37,809 bases of DNA. Source: Candidatus Lambdaproteobacteria bacterium. Its GTDB lineage: Bacteria; SAR324; JACQKK01. A model generated the notes under the pieces. It searched no databases and was not told the DNA's origin. It worked only from the letters and a program-made list of their open reading frames with translations. The position numbers and the translations under genes are program-made. Positions within the stretch are counted from its first letter, which is position 1; each line of letters begins with the position of its first letter. The stretch is taken from positions 1 to 37,809 of the forward strand of contig JACQHH010000150.1 in NCBI GenBank assembly GCA_016199125.1, written 5' to 3'. Shown here one piece after another: positions 25,153 to 33,796 of this stretch.

Positions 25153-25584
25153 GGTGCGCGCGTCCTCGTGAGCCAAGCTGCCGGGGAGCGATCTCCTCCG
25201 CGCTGGGATGTCATATCATCGGGGCCCGCCGCGTTGCCGCCGGAGCACTGGGAGCTCCGCTGCGACGCGGCATCCTGGGCCGGCCCGCCCGCCAGGGCTC
25301 CGGCAAAGACCCGATCTTGCCGCATCGGCCCACGCCGCACAAGCCCGACGGCAGGCGGCGGGGCTCCGCCGCGGCGTATGCCCGGCCGGCGTTCGGGCTC
25401 GCGCCGGGAGCACGCCCGCACGGATTCATTCTGGCTGACCCATCCCCCGTATGCTTGGCGCCATGTGACAGAATCGTGACTCCGGTTGTGCTAGACTGGC
25501 GGCCATGTCGTGCACCATGCGCCGGGCTGCCGCAATCGTTTCCGGTCCCCGGAGTGCACTCAATTTTGCGGGAGCTTGTGGACG
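25153..25584. other. 432-bp gene-free divergent region
   Basis: This lies between the TauE-family gene (minus) and the small membrane-protein gene (plus). Open frames cross it, but they are Arg/Pro/Ala-rich GC artefacts without homology I recognise. It holds one candidate promoter at 25489-25497. No RNA fold, repeat or terminator was seen. Confidence 0.5.
25489..25497 (+). promoter_or_regulatory. Candidate extended -10 promoter upstream of the small membrane protein and hemW
   Basis: TGCTAGACT, an extended -10 of the TGn plus TAGACT form, lies about 90 nt upstream of the ATG at 25585. GTGACA at 25465-25470 resembles a -35 box, but the spacing of 21 nt is too long for a standard promoter. Confidence 0.4.
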
Positions 25585-25974
25585 ATGAGGCTGCAACTGA
25601 CCGTGTTCTCCATCCTGCTGGCGGTGGCGTTGCTGATTCACCTGCTGATGGCGCCTCCGCGCACCCGCGGCCGGTATTTCGCCGTGCCGGGCGCCGATGA
25701 TACGCCTGCCGCGCGGCTGAAGCAGGCCTGCCTGGATGCGCTGCCGGTGTATGTGTTGCTGGCGGCCGTCGCGCTGCTGATGATCGACTTCGGCAAGCCT
25801 GATCGCCTGCCGCAATGGACCGGCTGGGCCATCGTGGCGCTGCAAGGGCTGCGCGGCGTCGTGCAATATCTGCGCGCGCGGATGACCGCACATTGGATCG
25901 CTGCGCTGATCTACCTGGGCCTGGTCTACCTGTGGGTTTACCAGCTACCCCTCTTCGACCGCCTGCCCTACTAG
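25585..25974 (+). CDS. Small four-helix membrane protein, MAPEG-like
   Basis: The product has 129 residues, starting at the ATG at 25585 (MRLQLTV). Four hydrophobic helices are visible: about 1-22, 52-72, 82-98 and 103-123. The loop after helix 1 ends in RLKQACLDALPVYVLLAAVALLM, which resembles the RxxxNxxExxP pattern of MAPEG proteins but with Gln-Ala-Cys-Leu-Asp in place of the Asn and Glu. The LQGLRGVVQYLRA segment could match the MAPEG helix 3. I am not sure of the family. It lies 56 bp before hemW on the same strand and may share its promoter. No function is proposed. Confidence 0.65.
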   Translation: MRLQLTVFSILLAVALLIHLLMAPPRTRGRYFAVPGADDTPAARLKQACLDALPVYVLLAAVALLMIDFGKPDRLPQWTGWAIVALQGLRGVVQYLRARMTAHWIAALIYLGLVYLWVYQLPLFDRLPY

Positions 25975-26030
25975 GACGCGGTTCGCCGGCCCGCGGGTGC
26001 GGTTCCTGCGCGGCCGGCCCAGGCCGGCTC

Positions 26031-27185
26031 ATGTCGCCCATGACCATTCCGGCCCTCTACCTGCACATTCCGTTCTGCCACACCATCTGTCCGTTCTGCG
26101 CCTTCGCGGTACACGGTGAGCATGCCGCCCTGCACGCGGATTACCTGTCCGCGCTGGAGGCCGAGCTGGCGCTGCGCGCGGAAGTGTACGCCGGCTCCGC
26201 CGGGCCGGCGGCCTCCGTCTACATCGGCGGCGGCACGCCCTCCACGCTGACGCTCGGCGAGGTGCAGCGCCTGCTGAAGGTGCTGCGGAGGCTGTTTCCC
26301 CTGGATGACACGGCGGAGGTGGCCTTCGAGCTGAACCCCGAGGATGCCGGCGTGGATTACCTGGCCGGCCTGCGGGCGCTGGGGGTGAACCGGGTGAGCC
26401 TGGGCGTGCAGAGCGTGGACGACGCGACCCTGCGAGCCCTGGGGCGCGGACACGGCGCCGCGCAGAGCCGCTTGGCCCTCGCCGCCGCGCGTCAGGCCGG
26501 GCTGGAGAACGTGAACGTGGATCTGCTGCTGGGCATGCCCGGCGTGGGCGCGGCGGCCTTCCGAGCCGACGTGGCCTGGATGCTGCGCGAGCGGCCCGCG
26601 CACGTGTCGGTGTATGCCCTGGACATCGAGCCGGGCACCCTCTTTGCGCGCCGTCCGGCGCTTGCCGCCTCCGTGGAGCAGGGCCGCGACGACCAGGCCG
26701 CGCGCATGCTCTGGGCCGCGGAGTCGCTGACCCGCGCGGGCTACCGGCACTACGAGGTGTCCAACTACTGTCTGCCGGGCCGGGAGGGGCGGCAGAACCT
26801 GCTGGTGTGGGACGGGGCCAACTACCTGGGCTTCGGCGTGGGAGCCCATTCCTACGTGGACGGGCACCGCTGGTGGAACGTGCGGCACATTCGCGCCTAC
26901 CAGCGCGCCCTGTTCCGCGGGCAGGCGCCCGTGGCGCGCGACGAGCGGCCCAACGCGGCGCAGCGCGCCAACGAAGAGTTGATGCTGTGTCTGCGGCGGG
27001 ATAGCGGGCTGCACCCGCTGGACTGGGCACGGCAGCATGGGCAGCCATGGTCGGCCGGCCGCCGGCGGCTGGTCGAGCGCCTGGTGGCCGAGGGCAAGGC
27101 CCGCTGGAACGCCGACGGCCGCCTGTGTCTGACGGAACCGGGCCTGTTGCTGGCCGATGCCATCACGGCCGAGCTGATGGTCTAG
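26031..27185 (+). CDS. hemW: Radical SAM heme chaperone HemW
   Basis: The product has 384 residues. ATGs at 26031 and 26040 are both possible; neither has a strong ribosome-binding site. The radical SAM cluster motif is C16-x3-C20-x2-C23 in YLHIPFCHTICPFCAF. Further motifs are VYIGGGTPSTL, the FELNPED stretch, VNRVSLGVQSVDD, NVDLLLGMPG and the SVYALDIEPGT segment. The later YEVSNYCLPGREGRQNLLVWDGANYLGFGVGAHS is characteristic of HemW rather than of true coproporphyrinogen dehydrogenase HemN, which has a longer N-terminus. HemW binds heme and delivers it to target proteins. The usual neighbour (rdgB, non-canonical purine NTPase) is absent; the gene is convergent with a UPF0182 gene. Confidence 0.9.
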   Translation: MSPMTIPALYLHIPFCHTICPFCAFAVHGEHAALHADYLSALEAELALRAEVYAGSAGPAASVYIGGGTPSTLTLGEVQRLLKVLRRLFPLDDTAEVAFELNPEDAGVDYLAGLRALGVNRVSLGVQSVDDATLRALGRGHGAAQSRLALAAARQAGLENVNVDLLLGMPGVGAAAFRADVAWMLRERPAHVSVYALDIEPGTLFARRPALAASVEQGRDDQAARMLWAAESLTRAGYRHYEVSNYCLPGREGRQNLLVWDGANYLGFGVGAHSYVDGHRWWNVRHIRAYQRALFRGQAPVARDERPNAAQRANEELMLCLRRDSGLHPLDWARQHGQPWSAGRRRLVERLVAEGKARWNADGRLCLTEPGLLLADAITAELMV

Positions 27186-27317
27186 TTGCCATGCCGGGGC
27201 GCGGCGATTCCGCTGCTTCCGCTGGGGCGCGGATGGTGCGCTGGCCCGCGGTCAGGCGGTCGGCGCCGCGCGCCGGGCCCATCCGGCCAGCACCGCGCTG
27301 CGCCGACAGGCGCGGGG

Positions 27318-30053
27318 CTAGGGCTTGCGCGTTTGCAGCTCGCGCAGCGTCTTGCCCAGTTCCTCGAGCTCCCGTCCGAAGCGCGACCAGTCGCCCTCGC
27401 GCGAGGCCCGCTGCATGGCCTCATAGTGCTGCATGGCACGTGCCGAGCCGGACTCCACGCCCATCGGCGAGGCGGAGCTCATCTCCGTAGCCCGCTGCTG
27501 CGCCGCGGCGCGTGTCGCGGAGGTCTCCGTGGGGCGGCCGTCGCTGCCGAAAATCTTGCGCAGGGCATCGTCCAGATCCAGGCCCATGGCGATGCTGTTC
27601 TGATAGCCCACGATGACCCGCTTCAGCTCGGGAATGCGCCCGTCCTCGGCCCGCAGGTACAGGGGCTGGATGTAGACCAGCGAATTCTCGATGGGAATCA
27701 CCAGCAGCGTGCCGCGAATCACGTTGGAACCGCTCTGGTCCCACAGCGTGATCTGCTGCGAGACCTGCGGATCCTGGTTGATGCGCGCCGCCATCTGCTT
27801 GGGACCGAAGATCAGCTTCTGCTTGGGAAAGGCGTAGACCACCAGCTTGCCGTAGTGGTCCCCGTCGCTGCGGCCCACCATCCACGCCGCCATGTTGTCC
27901 TTGAGGCGGGGCGTGAAGGGCAGCATGAGGATGAATTCCTCCTTGGCCTCCTCGGGCAGCCGCATCACGGTATAGTAGGGCTCCATGCGCTTCTGCTCGA
28001 TCACCGGCACCTCCCACTGGTCCTCCTTGTTGTAGAAGGTGTTCACATCGCGCATGTGATAGGTGGCGTACATCTGCGTCTGGATGTTGAAGAAGTCGGG
28101 CGGGTGGCGCAGATGGGCGCGCAGGCCCGCCGGCATCTCGGACAACGCGTGAATCAATCCTGGGAAGATGCGCTGGTACGCCTGGGCGATGGGGTCGGTC
28201 GGTCCCACCAGGTAGAAGCGGATGCTGCCGTCATACGCGTCCACCACCGCCTTGACCGGGTTGCGGATGTAGTTGCCCACGTCCTGCACCGCTTCCGAGT
28301 AGGGGTAGCGCGAGGAGGTGGTGTAGCCGTCCATGATCCACATCAGCTTGCCCGCGTGGATCACCATGTAGGGATCCTGGTCGAACTTGAAGAACGGGGC
28401 GATCATGGTCACGCGCTTGAAGATGTTGCGGAAGAGCATCACGCGGGTCTGGTCGGTGAAATCCTCCGCCAGCAGCACCTTGATGTCGCGGAAATAGGCG
28501 GCGAACAGCAGGCGCCTCCACAGGCTGCCCATGGGCACGCCCCCGTCGCCCTCGTAGTCGCTGAAGATGTTCAGGTCGCCCTCGGGATAGTTGAACTCTT
28601 TCTGCCGCGTGCGCACGAACACGTAGTCGTTGTCGATCTCGCCGTAGTAGATTTCGGGACGGGTGATGCTCAACTCGGGCTTGACGGTGCGTGGCGGCAG
28701 GTCCTGCACGAACAATGCGGGCAGGCCCTGCTCGTTGACGCGGTTCACCGGGCCCATGGTCAGCCCGTAGCCGTGGGTGAAGGTCAGCCGCTCGTTGACC
28801 CAGGTGCGGCTGGGCAGCGAACGCGAGCTGAGCTCCCGCGGCGAAAGCATGGTCTGACGCAGCTCGCCGTCGATCATGTAGCGGTCATTGTCCACCGACA
28901 CGAACTCATAGTAGGTGCGGATTTCCTGGATCTGCGAGAAGGTGTCCAGCAGCGGCTCGTGATCCCACAGGCGCACGTTGTGCACCGTGGCCCGGTTGTT
29001 GGTGATGTCCTGCGTGGTCAGCTCGGTGTCGCGGGCCAGCGTGCGCTCCTCCACCGTGTCCAGTCCGAACGCGCGGTTGGTGGCCTCGATGTGGAAGCCC
29101 AGGAAGGGCCGCTCCTTTTCCAGCTCGTTGGGGGCCACGATGAAGCGTTGCAGCACGGTGGTATAGATGTTGGCCCCGATCCACACCACCAGCATCAGCG
29201 CCACGCCGCCCAGCAGGAACCGATAGCGCTGGCGCAGCAGGGCATAGACCACGATGAAGGCCGCGACCACCGCCGCCACCGATTTCAGCGCCAGCATGGG
29301 CAGGGCGCCGTTGATCTCGGCATAGCCGGGTCCGGTGAACAGCCCGCCGGGCTGGTGCAGCAGCTCGAAGCGCTGGAGGTACACGCCGACAGCCAGGTCG
29401 AGCAGCAGCAGCGCGGCCAGCACCGCCACGTGGCGCCGGGCGTTGGCCGAGAAGCTGGCCAGATTGATCGTGCGCGCCGGGCCGATATCCGGGCGGTCGG
29501 CCTGCATCTTGAGGAAGTACAGCAGCCCTACGGCGAAGAGAGCCAGGATGCCCAGGGACCACGCGAAGGACTGCACCTGATCGATGAATGGCAGGCGGAA
29601 CACGTAGAAGCCGATGTCCTTGCCAAAGATGGGCTCGACGGCGCCGAAGCTGCCGCCATTGAGGAACAGCAGCCAGCTTTCCCAGCCGTTGGAGCCGGAA
29701 AAGCCCGCCAGGGCACCGATGGCCAGACTGCCCAGCAATCCCACGCGCTTGATGGTGCGCGGAGTGAGCAACTGGCCCATGGGCGTGTGTTGCAGTTCCG
29801 CCGGCAGATAGCGCGCGGGGTCGCCCAACTCGCGGACGGCCACCATCACGTTGATGGCCAGAAACACGAAGGATGCCGCACCGGCGACCAGACCCAAAGC
29901 CAGCTTTGTGCCGATGGTGACCGCAAACACTTGGCCATAATCCTGGGTGTGGAACCAGATGTACTCCACGATCAGTTCGATGCTGCTGGATGCAACGTAA
30001 AACAGCACCAGCAACAGGCCGAGCAGAATCCAAATTGAGTTTCTTGCCGACAT
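27318..30053 (-). CDS. UPF0182 family large membrane protein
   Basis: The product has 911 residues. The N-terminal third carries about seven transmembrane helices (for example 8-30, 45-75, 110-130, 160-185, 210-235, 255-275 and 285-305). The rest is a large soluble domain likely outside the membrane, with stretches that recur in UPF0182 proteins: ATNRAFGLDTVEER, NVRLWDHEPLLDTFSQIQEIRTYYEF, YGLTMGPVNRVNEQGLP, PEIYYGEIDNDYVFVRT, GSLWRRLLFAAYF, YMVIHAGKLMWIMDGYTTSSRYPYSE and MRLPEEAKEEFILMLPFTPRLKDNMAAWM. A charged helical tail (about 820-911) follows a Gly/Ala/Ser-rich linker. The ATG at 30053 has GGGGAT just upstream. The role of this family is unknown. It is divergent from the DNA methyltransferase gene and convergent with hemW. 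Confidence 0.9.
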   Translation of the reverse strand: MSARNSIWILLGLLLVLFYVASSSIELIVEYIWFHTQDYGQVFAVTIGTKLALGLVAGAASFVFLAINVMVAVRELGDPARYLPAELQHTPMGQLLTPRTIKRVGLLGSLAIGALAGFSGSNGWESWLLFLNGGSFGAVEPIFGKDIGFYVFRLPFIDQVQSFAWSLGILALFAVGLLYFLKMQADRPDIGPARTINLASFSANARRHVAVLAALLLLDLAVGVYLQRFELLHQPGGLFTGPGYAEINGALPMLALKSVAAVVAAFIVVYALLRQRYRFLLGGVALMLVVWIGANIYTTVLQRFIVAPNELEKERPFLGFHIEATNRAFGLDTVEERTLARDTELTTQDITNNRATVHNVRLWDHEPLLDTFSQIQEIRTYYEFVSVDNDRYMIDGELRQTMLSPRELSSRSLPSRTWVNERLTFTHGYGLTMGPVNRVNEQGLPALFVQDLPPRTVKPELSITRPEIYYGEIDNDYVFVRTRQKEFNYPEGDLNIFSDYEGDGGVPMGSLWRRLLFAAYFRDIKVLLAEDFTDQTRVMLFRNIFKRVTMIAPFFKFDQDPYMVIHAGKLMWIMDGYTTSSRYPYSEAVQDVGNYIRNPVKAVVDAYDGSIRFYLVGPTDPIAQAYQRIFPGLIHALSEMPAGLRAHLRHPPDFFNIQTQMYATYHMRDVNTFYNKEDQWEVPVIEQKRMEPYYTVMRLPEEAKEEFILMLPFTPRLKDNMAAWMVGRSDGDHYGKLVVYAFPKQKLIFGPKQMAARINQDPQVSQQITLWDQSGSNVIRGTLLVIPIENSLVYIQPLYLRAEDGRIPELKRVIVGYQNSIAMGLDLDDALRKIFGSDGRPTETSATRAAAQQRATEMSSASPMGVESGSARAMQHYEAMQRASREGDWSRFGRELEELGKTLRELQTRKP

Positions 30054-30331
30054 GTGATCCCCATGCTGAAAGGTTTAACTTGGTATACTACCGTCGGGTC
30101 CTGGGAAGCTCAAGGAACAGTCGGGAATGCGGCCGCGCTGCGCGGAGCGATGTTGCGTGGAGATCGGCCCTGCGCGCACTGTTGCGTCGAAATCGAGCCG
30201 CTGATTCCGCGTCGCATGGGCCGCATGCGGAATGCGCGGAATGACGCGCCGGTGCCGCTTGGCCGCATGCGTCGGGATGCGACGCCGCCGCGAGCCCCCG
30301 CCCGGCGGCCAGCGATGCGGGCCCGCATGCA
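30054..30331. other. Divergent region with repeated CCGCATGC octamers
   Basis: This gap between the UPF0182 gene and the methyltransferase gene extends to 30358 if the GTG start of the methyltransferase is used. It contains CCGCATGC at 30221-30228 and 30263-30270, with a third copy at 30323-30330. The first two sit in a longer shared 11-mer GGCCGCATGCG and are 42 bp apart. No gene or terminator was found. Confidence 0.55.
30081..30089 (+). promoter_or_regulatory. Candidate extended -10 promoter in the UPF0182/methyltransferase divergent region
   Basis: TGGTATACT fits an extended -10. On the plus strand it would give a leader of about 240 nt before the methyltransferase. Because GTATAC is palindromic, the same site could instead serve the UPF0182 gene on the minus strand, 30 nt from its start. 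Confidence 0.35.
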
Positions 30332-32140
30332 ATGGCACAGCGTGGCGATGAGGTGGGCGTGACCCTCAACGAGGCGGACAAGGCGCGCATCATGGCGCTG
30401 CTGGCGGCGGACAAGGCGTTGCCGCCGGCGGACCGCGCGTTGCTGTTTCCGACGGCCTCCGGCCCCGAGCTGACCTGGGCCGGCAAGCCCGGCATGGTGC
30501 CGCGCCCCGCGGTCCGGCTGCGCCTGGTGGAGCGCGTGAGTCCGGCCGGAGAGTCGCTGCGCGCGCCGGAGGCGAGGTCCGGCCGGGAAGCCCCGGCGTC
30601 GCAGGGGGAGCAGGCAGACAGGGAGGCCCTGGGCGGCGCGACCCGGCAGCCTGCCCCGCACCCTTGGCGCAACCTGCTGGTGCAGGGTGACAACCACGCC
30701 CTGCTGGCGGCGCTGCTCAAGGGGTCGCTGCGCCGCGCGATCGAGGCGGCCGGCGGACTCAAGCTGGTCTATATCGACCCGCCCTTCGATGCGGGGGCGG
30801 ATTTCTCCTTGCGCCGGCGGATCGGCGGGGACGACGGTCAGCCCGCCACCGCCCTGGCCCAGGCGGCCTATCGCGACCGTTGGGGCGACGGCGCGGCCTC
30901 GTATCTGTCCATGATGTTGGTCCGTCTGCGGCTGATCCACGAGCTGCTCGCGGACGCCGGCAGCCTCTATGTCCATTGCGACTGGCGGGTCAACGCCGCG
31001 CTGCGCCTGCTGCTGGAGGAGACCTTCGGGCGCGAGCGCTTTGTCAACGAGATTGTCTGGCACTACTACAACAAGTACTCCGCCGGAGCCCGGCATTTGC
31101 CGCGGGCTCACGATTCCATCCTGGTGTTTTCCAAGACGGGACGGCACACCTTCAATCCCCTGCGGGTGCCGCGGGAGGCGCCGCGGCGGCAGCTCGTGCG
31201 GGAAAACGTGGCAGGGGTGCTTAAGAATGCGCGCGATGCGGCGGGGCGCTTGCGCTACCGCCTGGTGAGCGACAAGAAGGGTGACGATGTGTGGCGGCTG
31301 CCGCAACTGCAGCCCGCATCGAGCCAGTGGAGCGGTTTCCAGACGCAGAAGCATCATGCGCTGCTGGAGCGCATCGTGCTCATGGGCAGCGATGCGGGAG
31401 ACCTGGTGGCCGACTTTTTCTGCGGTTCGGGCACCACGCTGGCGGTGGCGCAGGCCCTGGGGCGTCGCTGGTTGGGCTGCGACCTGAGCCCCCAGGCCGT
31501 GCAACTCACCCGCAAGCGACTGATCTTCGGCATGGCTGGCGCCAGCGAAACCACGCACGCGCCGCGCTTCGATGTGCTCATGGTGGAACCCGACGTCCGG
31601 GTCGCGGCGGGGCCCACACCGGCTCCCGAGCCACCGCCCGCGTCCGACCTGCCCCCACTGCGGCTGACGCTGCGCACGGGCCTGCATCGTCACGCCCTGC
31701 GCGTCTCCATCGCCGGCATCAGCGTGACCGATTCGCCGCCGGTGCCCGCCTCGGCGCCGGCCCCGGGTCAGGAGCTGCTGCTGGTGCGCGATGGCGGCTT
31801 GCGGCGCATCGCGCGCACGCGACATGGCGCCCTGGCCGAGCAGACATTGACCGCGCGCTGGTCGGACTGGCTGGATGCATGGAGCGTGGACTTCGGCGCC
31901 GCCGGCGGGGAGCCCGCCTCGCCCGCGCCCGATGCGCGCATGCAGCCCGCCGCTGTGGACGCCCCGCCCGGCGAGCCCTTCCGCGGGGACTGGCATGCCG
32001 CGCGCTCGTACAAGCGCCGGGCCCTGCCGTTGCGCAGCGCCGTGTACGTCTACCCTGGGCCCCGGCGCTACCGCCTGCGGGTCAGGGCCTGGGACGTGCT
32101 GGGCCGGGAAATTACAGAAGCGCTGGAGGTGGAGGTCTAG
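30332..32140 (+). CDS. Orphan site-specific adenine DNA methyltransferase (type III Mod-like)
   Basis: The product has 602 residues from the ATG at 30332. A GTG at 30359 (VTLNEADKARIMALL) preceded by AGGTG is a good alternative. Motif IV is YIDPPF (D149-F152) and comes before the SAM-binding motif I FFCGSGTT (362-369), the order of the beta class of N6-adenine methyltransferases. NLLVQGDNHALLAALL and QKHHALLERIVLMGSDAGDLVADFF also match Mod proteins. An Arg/Ala-rich linker (about 50-105) and a C-terminal domain of about 180 residues (from about 420, ending RVRAWDVLGREITEALEVEV) are added. It should methylate adenine in a specific site. No restriction or helicase subunit is near, so it looks solitary. 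The exact target is not readable. Confidence 0.88.
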   Translation: MAQRGDEVGVTLNEADKARIMALLAADKALPPADRALLFPTASGPELTWAGKPGMVPRPAVRLRLVERVSPAGESLRAPEARSGREAPASQGEQADREALGGATRQPAPHPWRNLLVQGDNHALLAALLKGSLRRAIEAAGGLKLVYIDPPFDAGADFSLRRRIGGDDGQPATALAQAAYRDRWGDGAASYLSMMLVRLRLIHELLADAGSLYVHCDWRVNAALRLLLEETFGRERFVNEIVWHYYNKYSAGARHLPRAHDSILVFSKTGRHTFNPLRVPREAPRRQLVRENVAGVLKNARDAAGRLRYRLVSDKKGDDVWRLPQLQPASSQWSGFQTQKHHALLERIVLMGSDAGDLVADFFCGSGTTLAVAQALGRRWLGCDLSPQAVQLTRKRLIFGMAGASETTHAPRFDVLMVEPDVRVAAGPTPAPEPPPASDLPPLRLTLRTGLHRHALRVSIAGISVTDSPPVPASAPAPGQELLLVRDGGLRRIARTRHGALAEQTLTARWSDWLDAWSVDFGAAGGEPASPAPDARMQPAAVDAPPGEPFRGDWHAARSYKRRALPLRSAVYVYPGPRRYRLRVRAWDVLGREITEALEVEV

Positions 32141-32185
32141 CAGGCAGGCGTCTGGCGCAACGAGAACGTGTCGGCCCGCTCCGTC

Positions 32186-32779
32186 CTACGCCAGCGCCTC
32201 GATAGCCTGCGCTCCGCAAAGCGTGAGGAAATACTCGTGCAGGCGCGTGTCGCTGCCGAGTTCGGGATGGAACGTGGTCAGCAGGTGCCGCCCGGCGCGC
32301 AGGGCGATGGGATGGGCGTCGTACTCGCCCAGCACCAGCGCCTTTGGACTCCAGCGTTCCACCCGCGGGGCGCGGATGAAGACGCACTCCTGGTCGAAGG
32401 GGGGCTGACCCGGCAGGCGCAGGGGCAGGCAGGCGATAAAGCTCTCGTTCTGGCGGCCGTATGCGTTGCGCCGCAGCGTGGCCTCGATCATGCCGAAGCT
32501 CTCCTGCGTGGGGTGGGTCACCGTGGAGGCCATGAGGATCGACCCGGCGCACACGCCCCACACGCTGCGCGCCTGGGCGAAGTCGGCCAGCGGCTGCCAC
32601 AGGCCGTAATGATGGATCAGGTTGAGCATGGTCGAGCTTTCGCCGCCGGGCATGATCAACCCGTCGCAGGCGGCCAGCTCGTCGGCACGCCGCACCGGCA
32701 CGCCGGCCTCCCCCAGCCGCTCCAGCAGACGCAGATGCGGCGTCACGGCCCCTTGCAGGGCCAGGATTCCGATGCGCAT
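32186..32779 (-). CDS. pdxT: Pyridoxal 5'-phosphate synthase glutaminase subunit PdxT
   Basis: The product has 197 residues. It is a class I glutamine amidotransferase that releases ammonia from glutamine for PdxS. Motifs are IGILALQGAVTPHLRLLE, GLIMPGGESSTM (residues 41-51), the nucleophile elbow WGVCAGSILMA with Cys77, and the catalytic His171/Glu173 in TFHPELGSD. The N-terminal and oxyanion loops are those of the PdxT family. Its start is 2 bp after the pdxS stop, so both are translated from one mRNA. It ends close to the converging methyltransferase gene (45 bp). PdxT occurs with PdxS as a 12:12 complex making PLP directly from glutamine, ribose-5-P and glyceraldehyde-3-P. Confidence 0.95.
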   Translation of the reverse strand: MRIGILALQGAVTPHLRLLERLGEAGVPVRRADELAACDGLIMPGGESSTMLNLIHHYGLWQPLADFAQARSVWGVCAGSILMASTVTHPTQESFGMIEATLRRNAYGRQNESFIACLPLRLPGQPPFDQECVFIRAPRVERWSPKALVLGEYDAHPIALRAGRHLLTTFHPELGSDTRLHEYFLTLCGAQAIEALA

Positions 32780-32781
32780 CG

Positions 32782-33660
32782 CTACCAGCCCCGTGCGGCG
32801 AGCTTCTGCTCCTCGGCCAGCTCGTTGCGCGCGATGCCCAGCATGGGCGCGCCCAGACCCTTGGAGACGGCCAGCACCTCCTCCGGCTTGTCGTAGAACG
32901 TGACGGCCTTGACGATGGCCGCGGCCCGCTTGGCCGGGTTGTCGGACTTGAAGATGCCCGAGCCGACGAACACCGCCTCTGCACCCAGTTGCACCAGCAG
33001 CGAAGCGTCGGCCGGCGTGGCCACGCCGCCGGCGGCAAAGTTGGGTACGGGCAATTTGCCGTTCGCGTGCACGTAGCGCACCAGCTCATAGGGCGCGCCC
33101 AGGCGCTTGGCCTCGGCCATCAGCTCCATCTCGCTGAGCTGGGTGATGGTGCGGATCTCGCGCGTGATCTGGCGGATGTGCCGCACGGCCTCGATTACGT
33201 CTCCTGTGCCCGCTTCGCCCTTGGTGCGGATCAGCGCGGCGCCCTCGCCGATGCGCCGCAGCGCCTCGCCCAGGTTGACGGCCCCGCACACGAAGGGCGT
33301 CTTGAAGGCGAACTTGTCCACGTGGTTGGCGTCGTCGGCAGGGGTGAGCACCTCGCTCTCGTCGATGTAGTCCACGCCCAACGCTTGCAGCACCTGCGCC
33401 TCGGCGAAGTGGCCGATGCGGCACTTGGCCATCACGGGGATGTTCACCGTGCGCATGATCTTCTCGATCATGGCCGGATCGGACATGCGTGCCACGCCGC
33501 CGTCGCGGCGAATGTCAGAGGGCACGCGCTCCAGCGCCATCACGGAGGTGGCCCCGGCGTCCTCGGCGATCTTGGCCTGGTCGGCGTCCACCACGTCCAT
33601 GATCACGCCCCCTTTCAGCATCTCCGCCAGTCCCACCTTCAGGCGTAATTTGTCGTCCAT
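32782..33660 (-). CDS. pdxS: Pyridoxal 5'-phosphate synthase synthase subunit PdxS
   Basis: The product has 292 residues, the usual length. Signature stretches: [48 protein letters not shown] with the substrate-binding lysine, the [14 protein letters not shown] segment, [11 protein letters not shown] with the second lysine and the C-terminal [33 protein letters not shown]. It makes PLP by the DXP-independent route. The ATG at 33660 has AGGAG 7 nt upstream. pdxT follows by 2 bp. The gene for a MocR-family regulator ends 136 bp upstream on the same strand. PdxS/PdxT is typical of Gram-positive bacteria, archaea and plants and less common in proteobacteria, which normally use PdxA/PdxJ. Confidence 0.96.
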   Translation of the reverse strand: MDDKLRLKVGLAEMLKGGVIMDVVDADQAKIAEDAGATSVMALERVPSDIRRDGGVARMSDPAMIEKIMRTVNIPVMAKCRIGHFAEAQVLQALGVDYIDESEVLTPADDANHVDKFAFKTPFVCGAVNLGEALRRIGEGAALIRTKGEAGTGDVIEAVRHIRQITREIRTITQLSEMELMAEAKRLGAPYELVRYVHANGKLPVPNFAAGGVATPADASLLVQLGAEAVFVGSGIFKSDNPAKRAAAIVKAVTFYDKPEEVLAVSKGLGAPMLGIARNELAEEQKLAARGW

Positions 33661-33796
33661 CGTCGTGCTCCTCGTTGAGTGCCCCCGCGCCGCCCGCCAA
33701 CGAGGCGGGACGGGCCGAAAGCCAATGGTAAAGCCTGTGGCGGCCCGGCGGCCGCCGTGACATGTCCTGCCCCCGCCCGTTGCCGGCAGGGGATCG

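Noticed and set aside
27186-30038. A 950-residue plus-strand open frame opposite the UPF0182 gene
   Set aside because: It has His/Gln/Val-rich composition, no recognised domain and mirrors the codons of the real gene; a typical antisense artefact of high-GC DNA.
30141-32140. Complete restriction-modification system around the methyltransferase
   Set aside because: Neighbours on both sides (UPF0182 and pdxT) are unrelated, and no nuclease or helicase motif is present.
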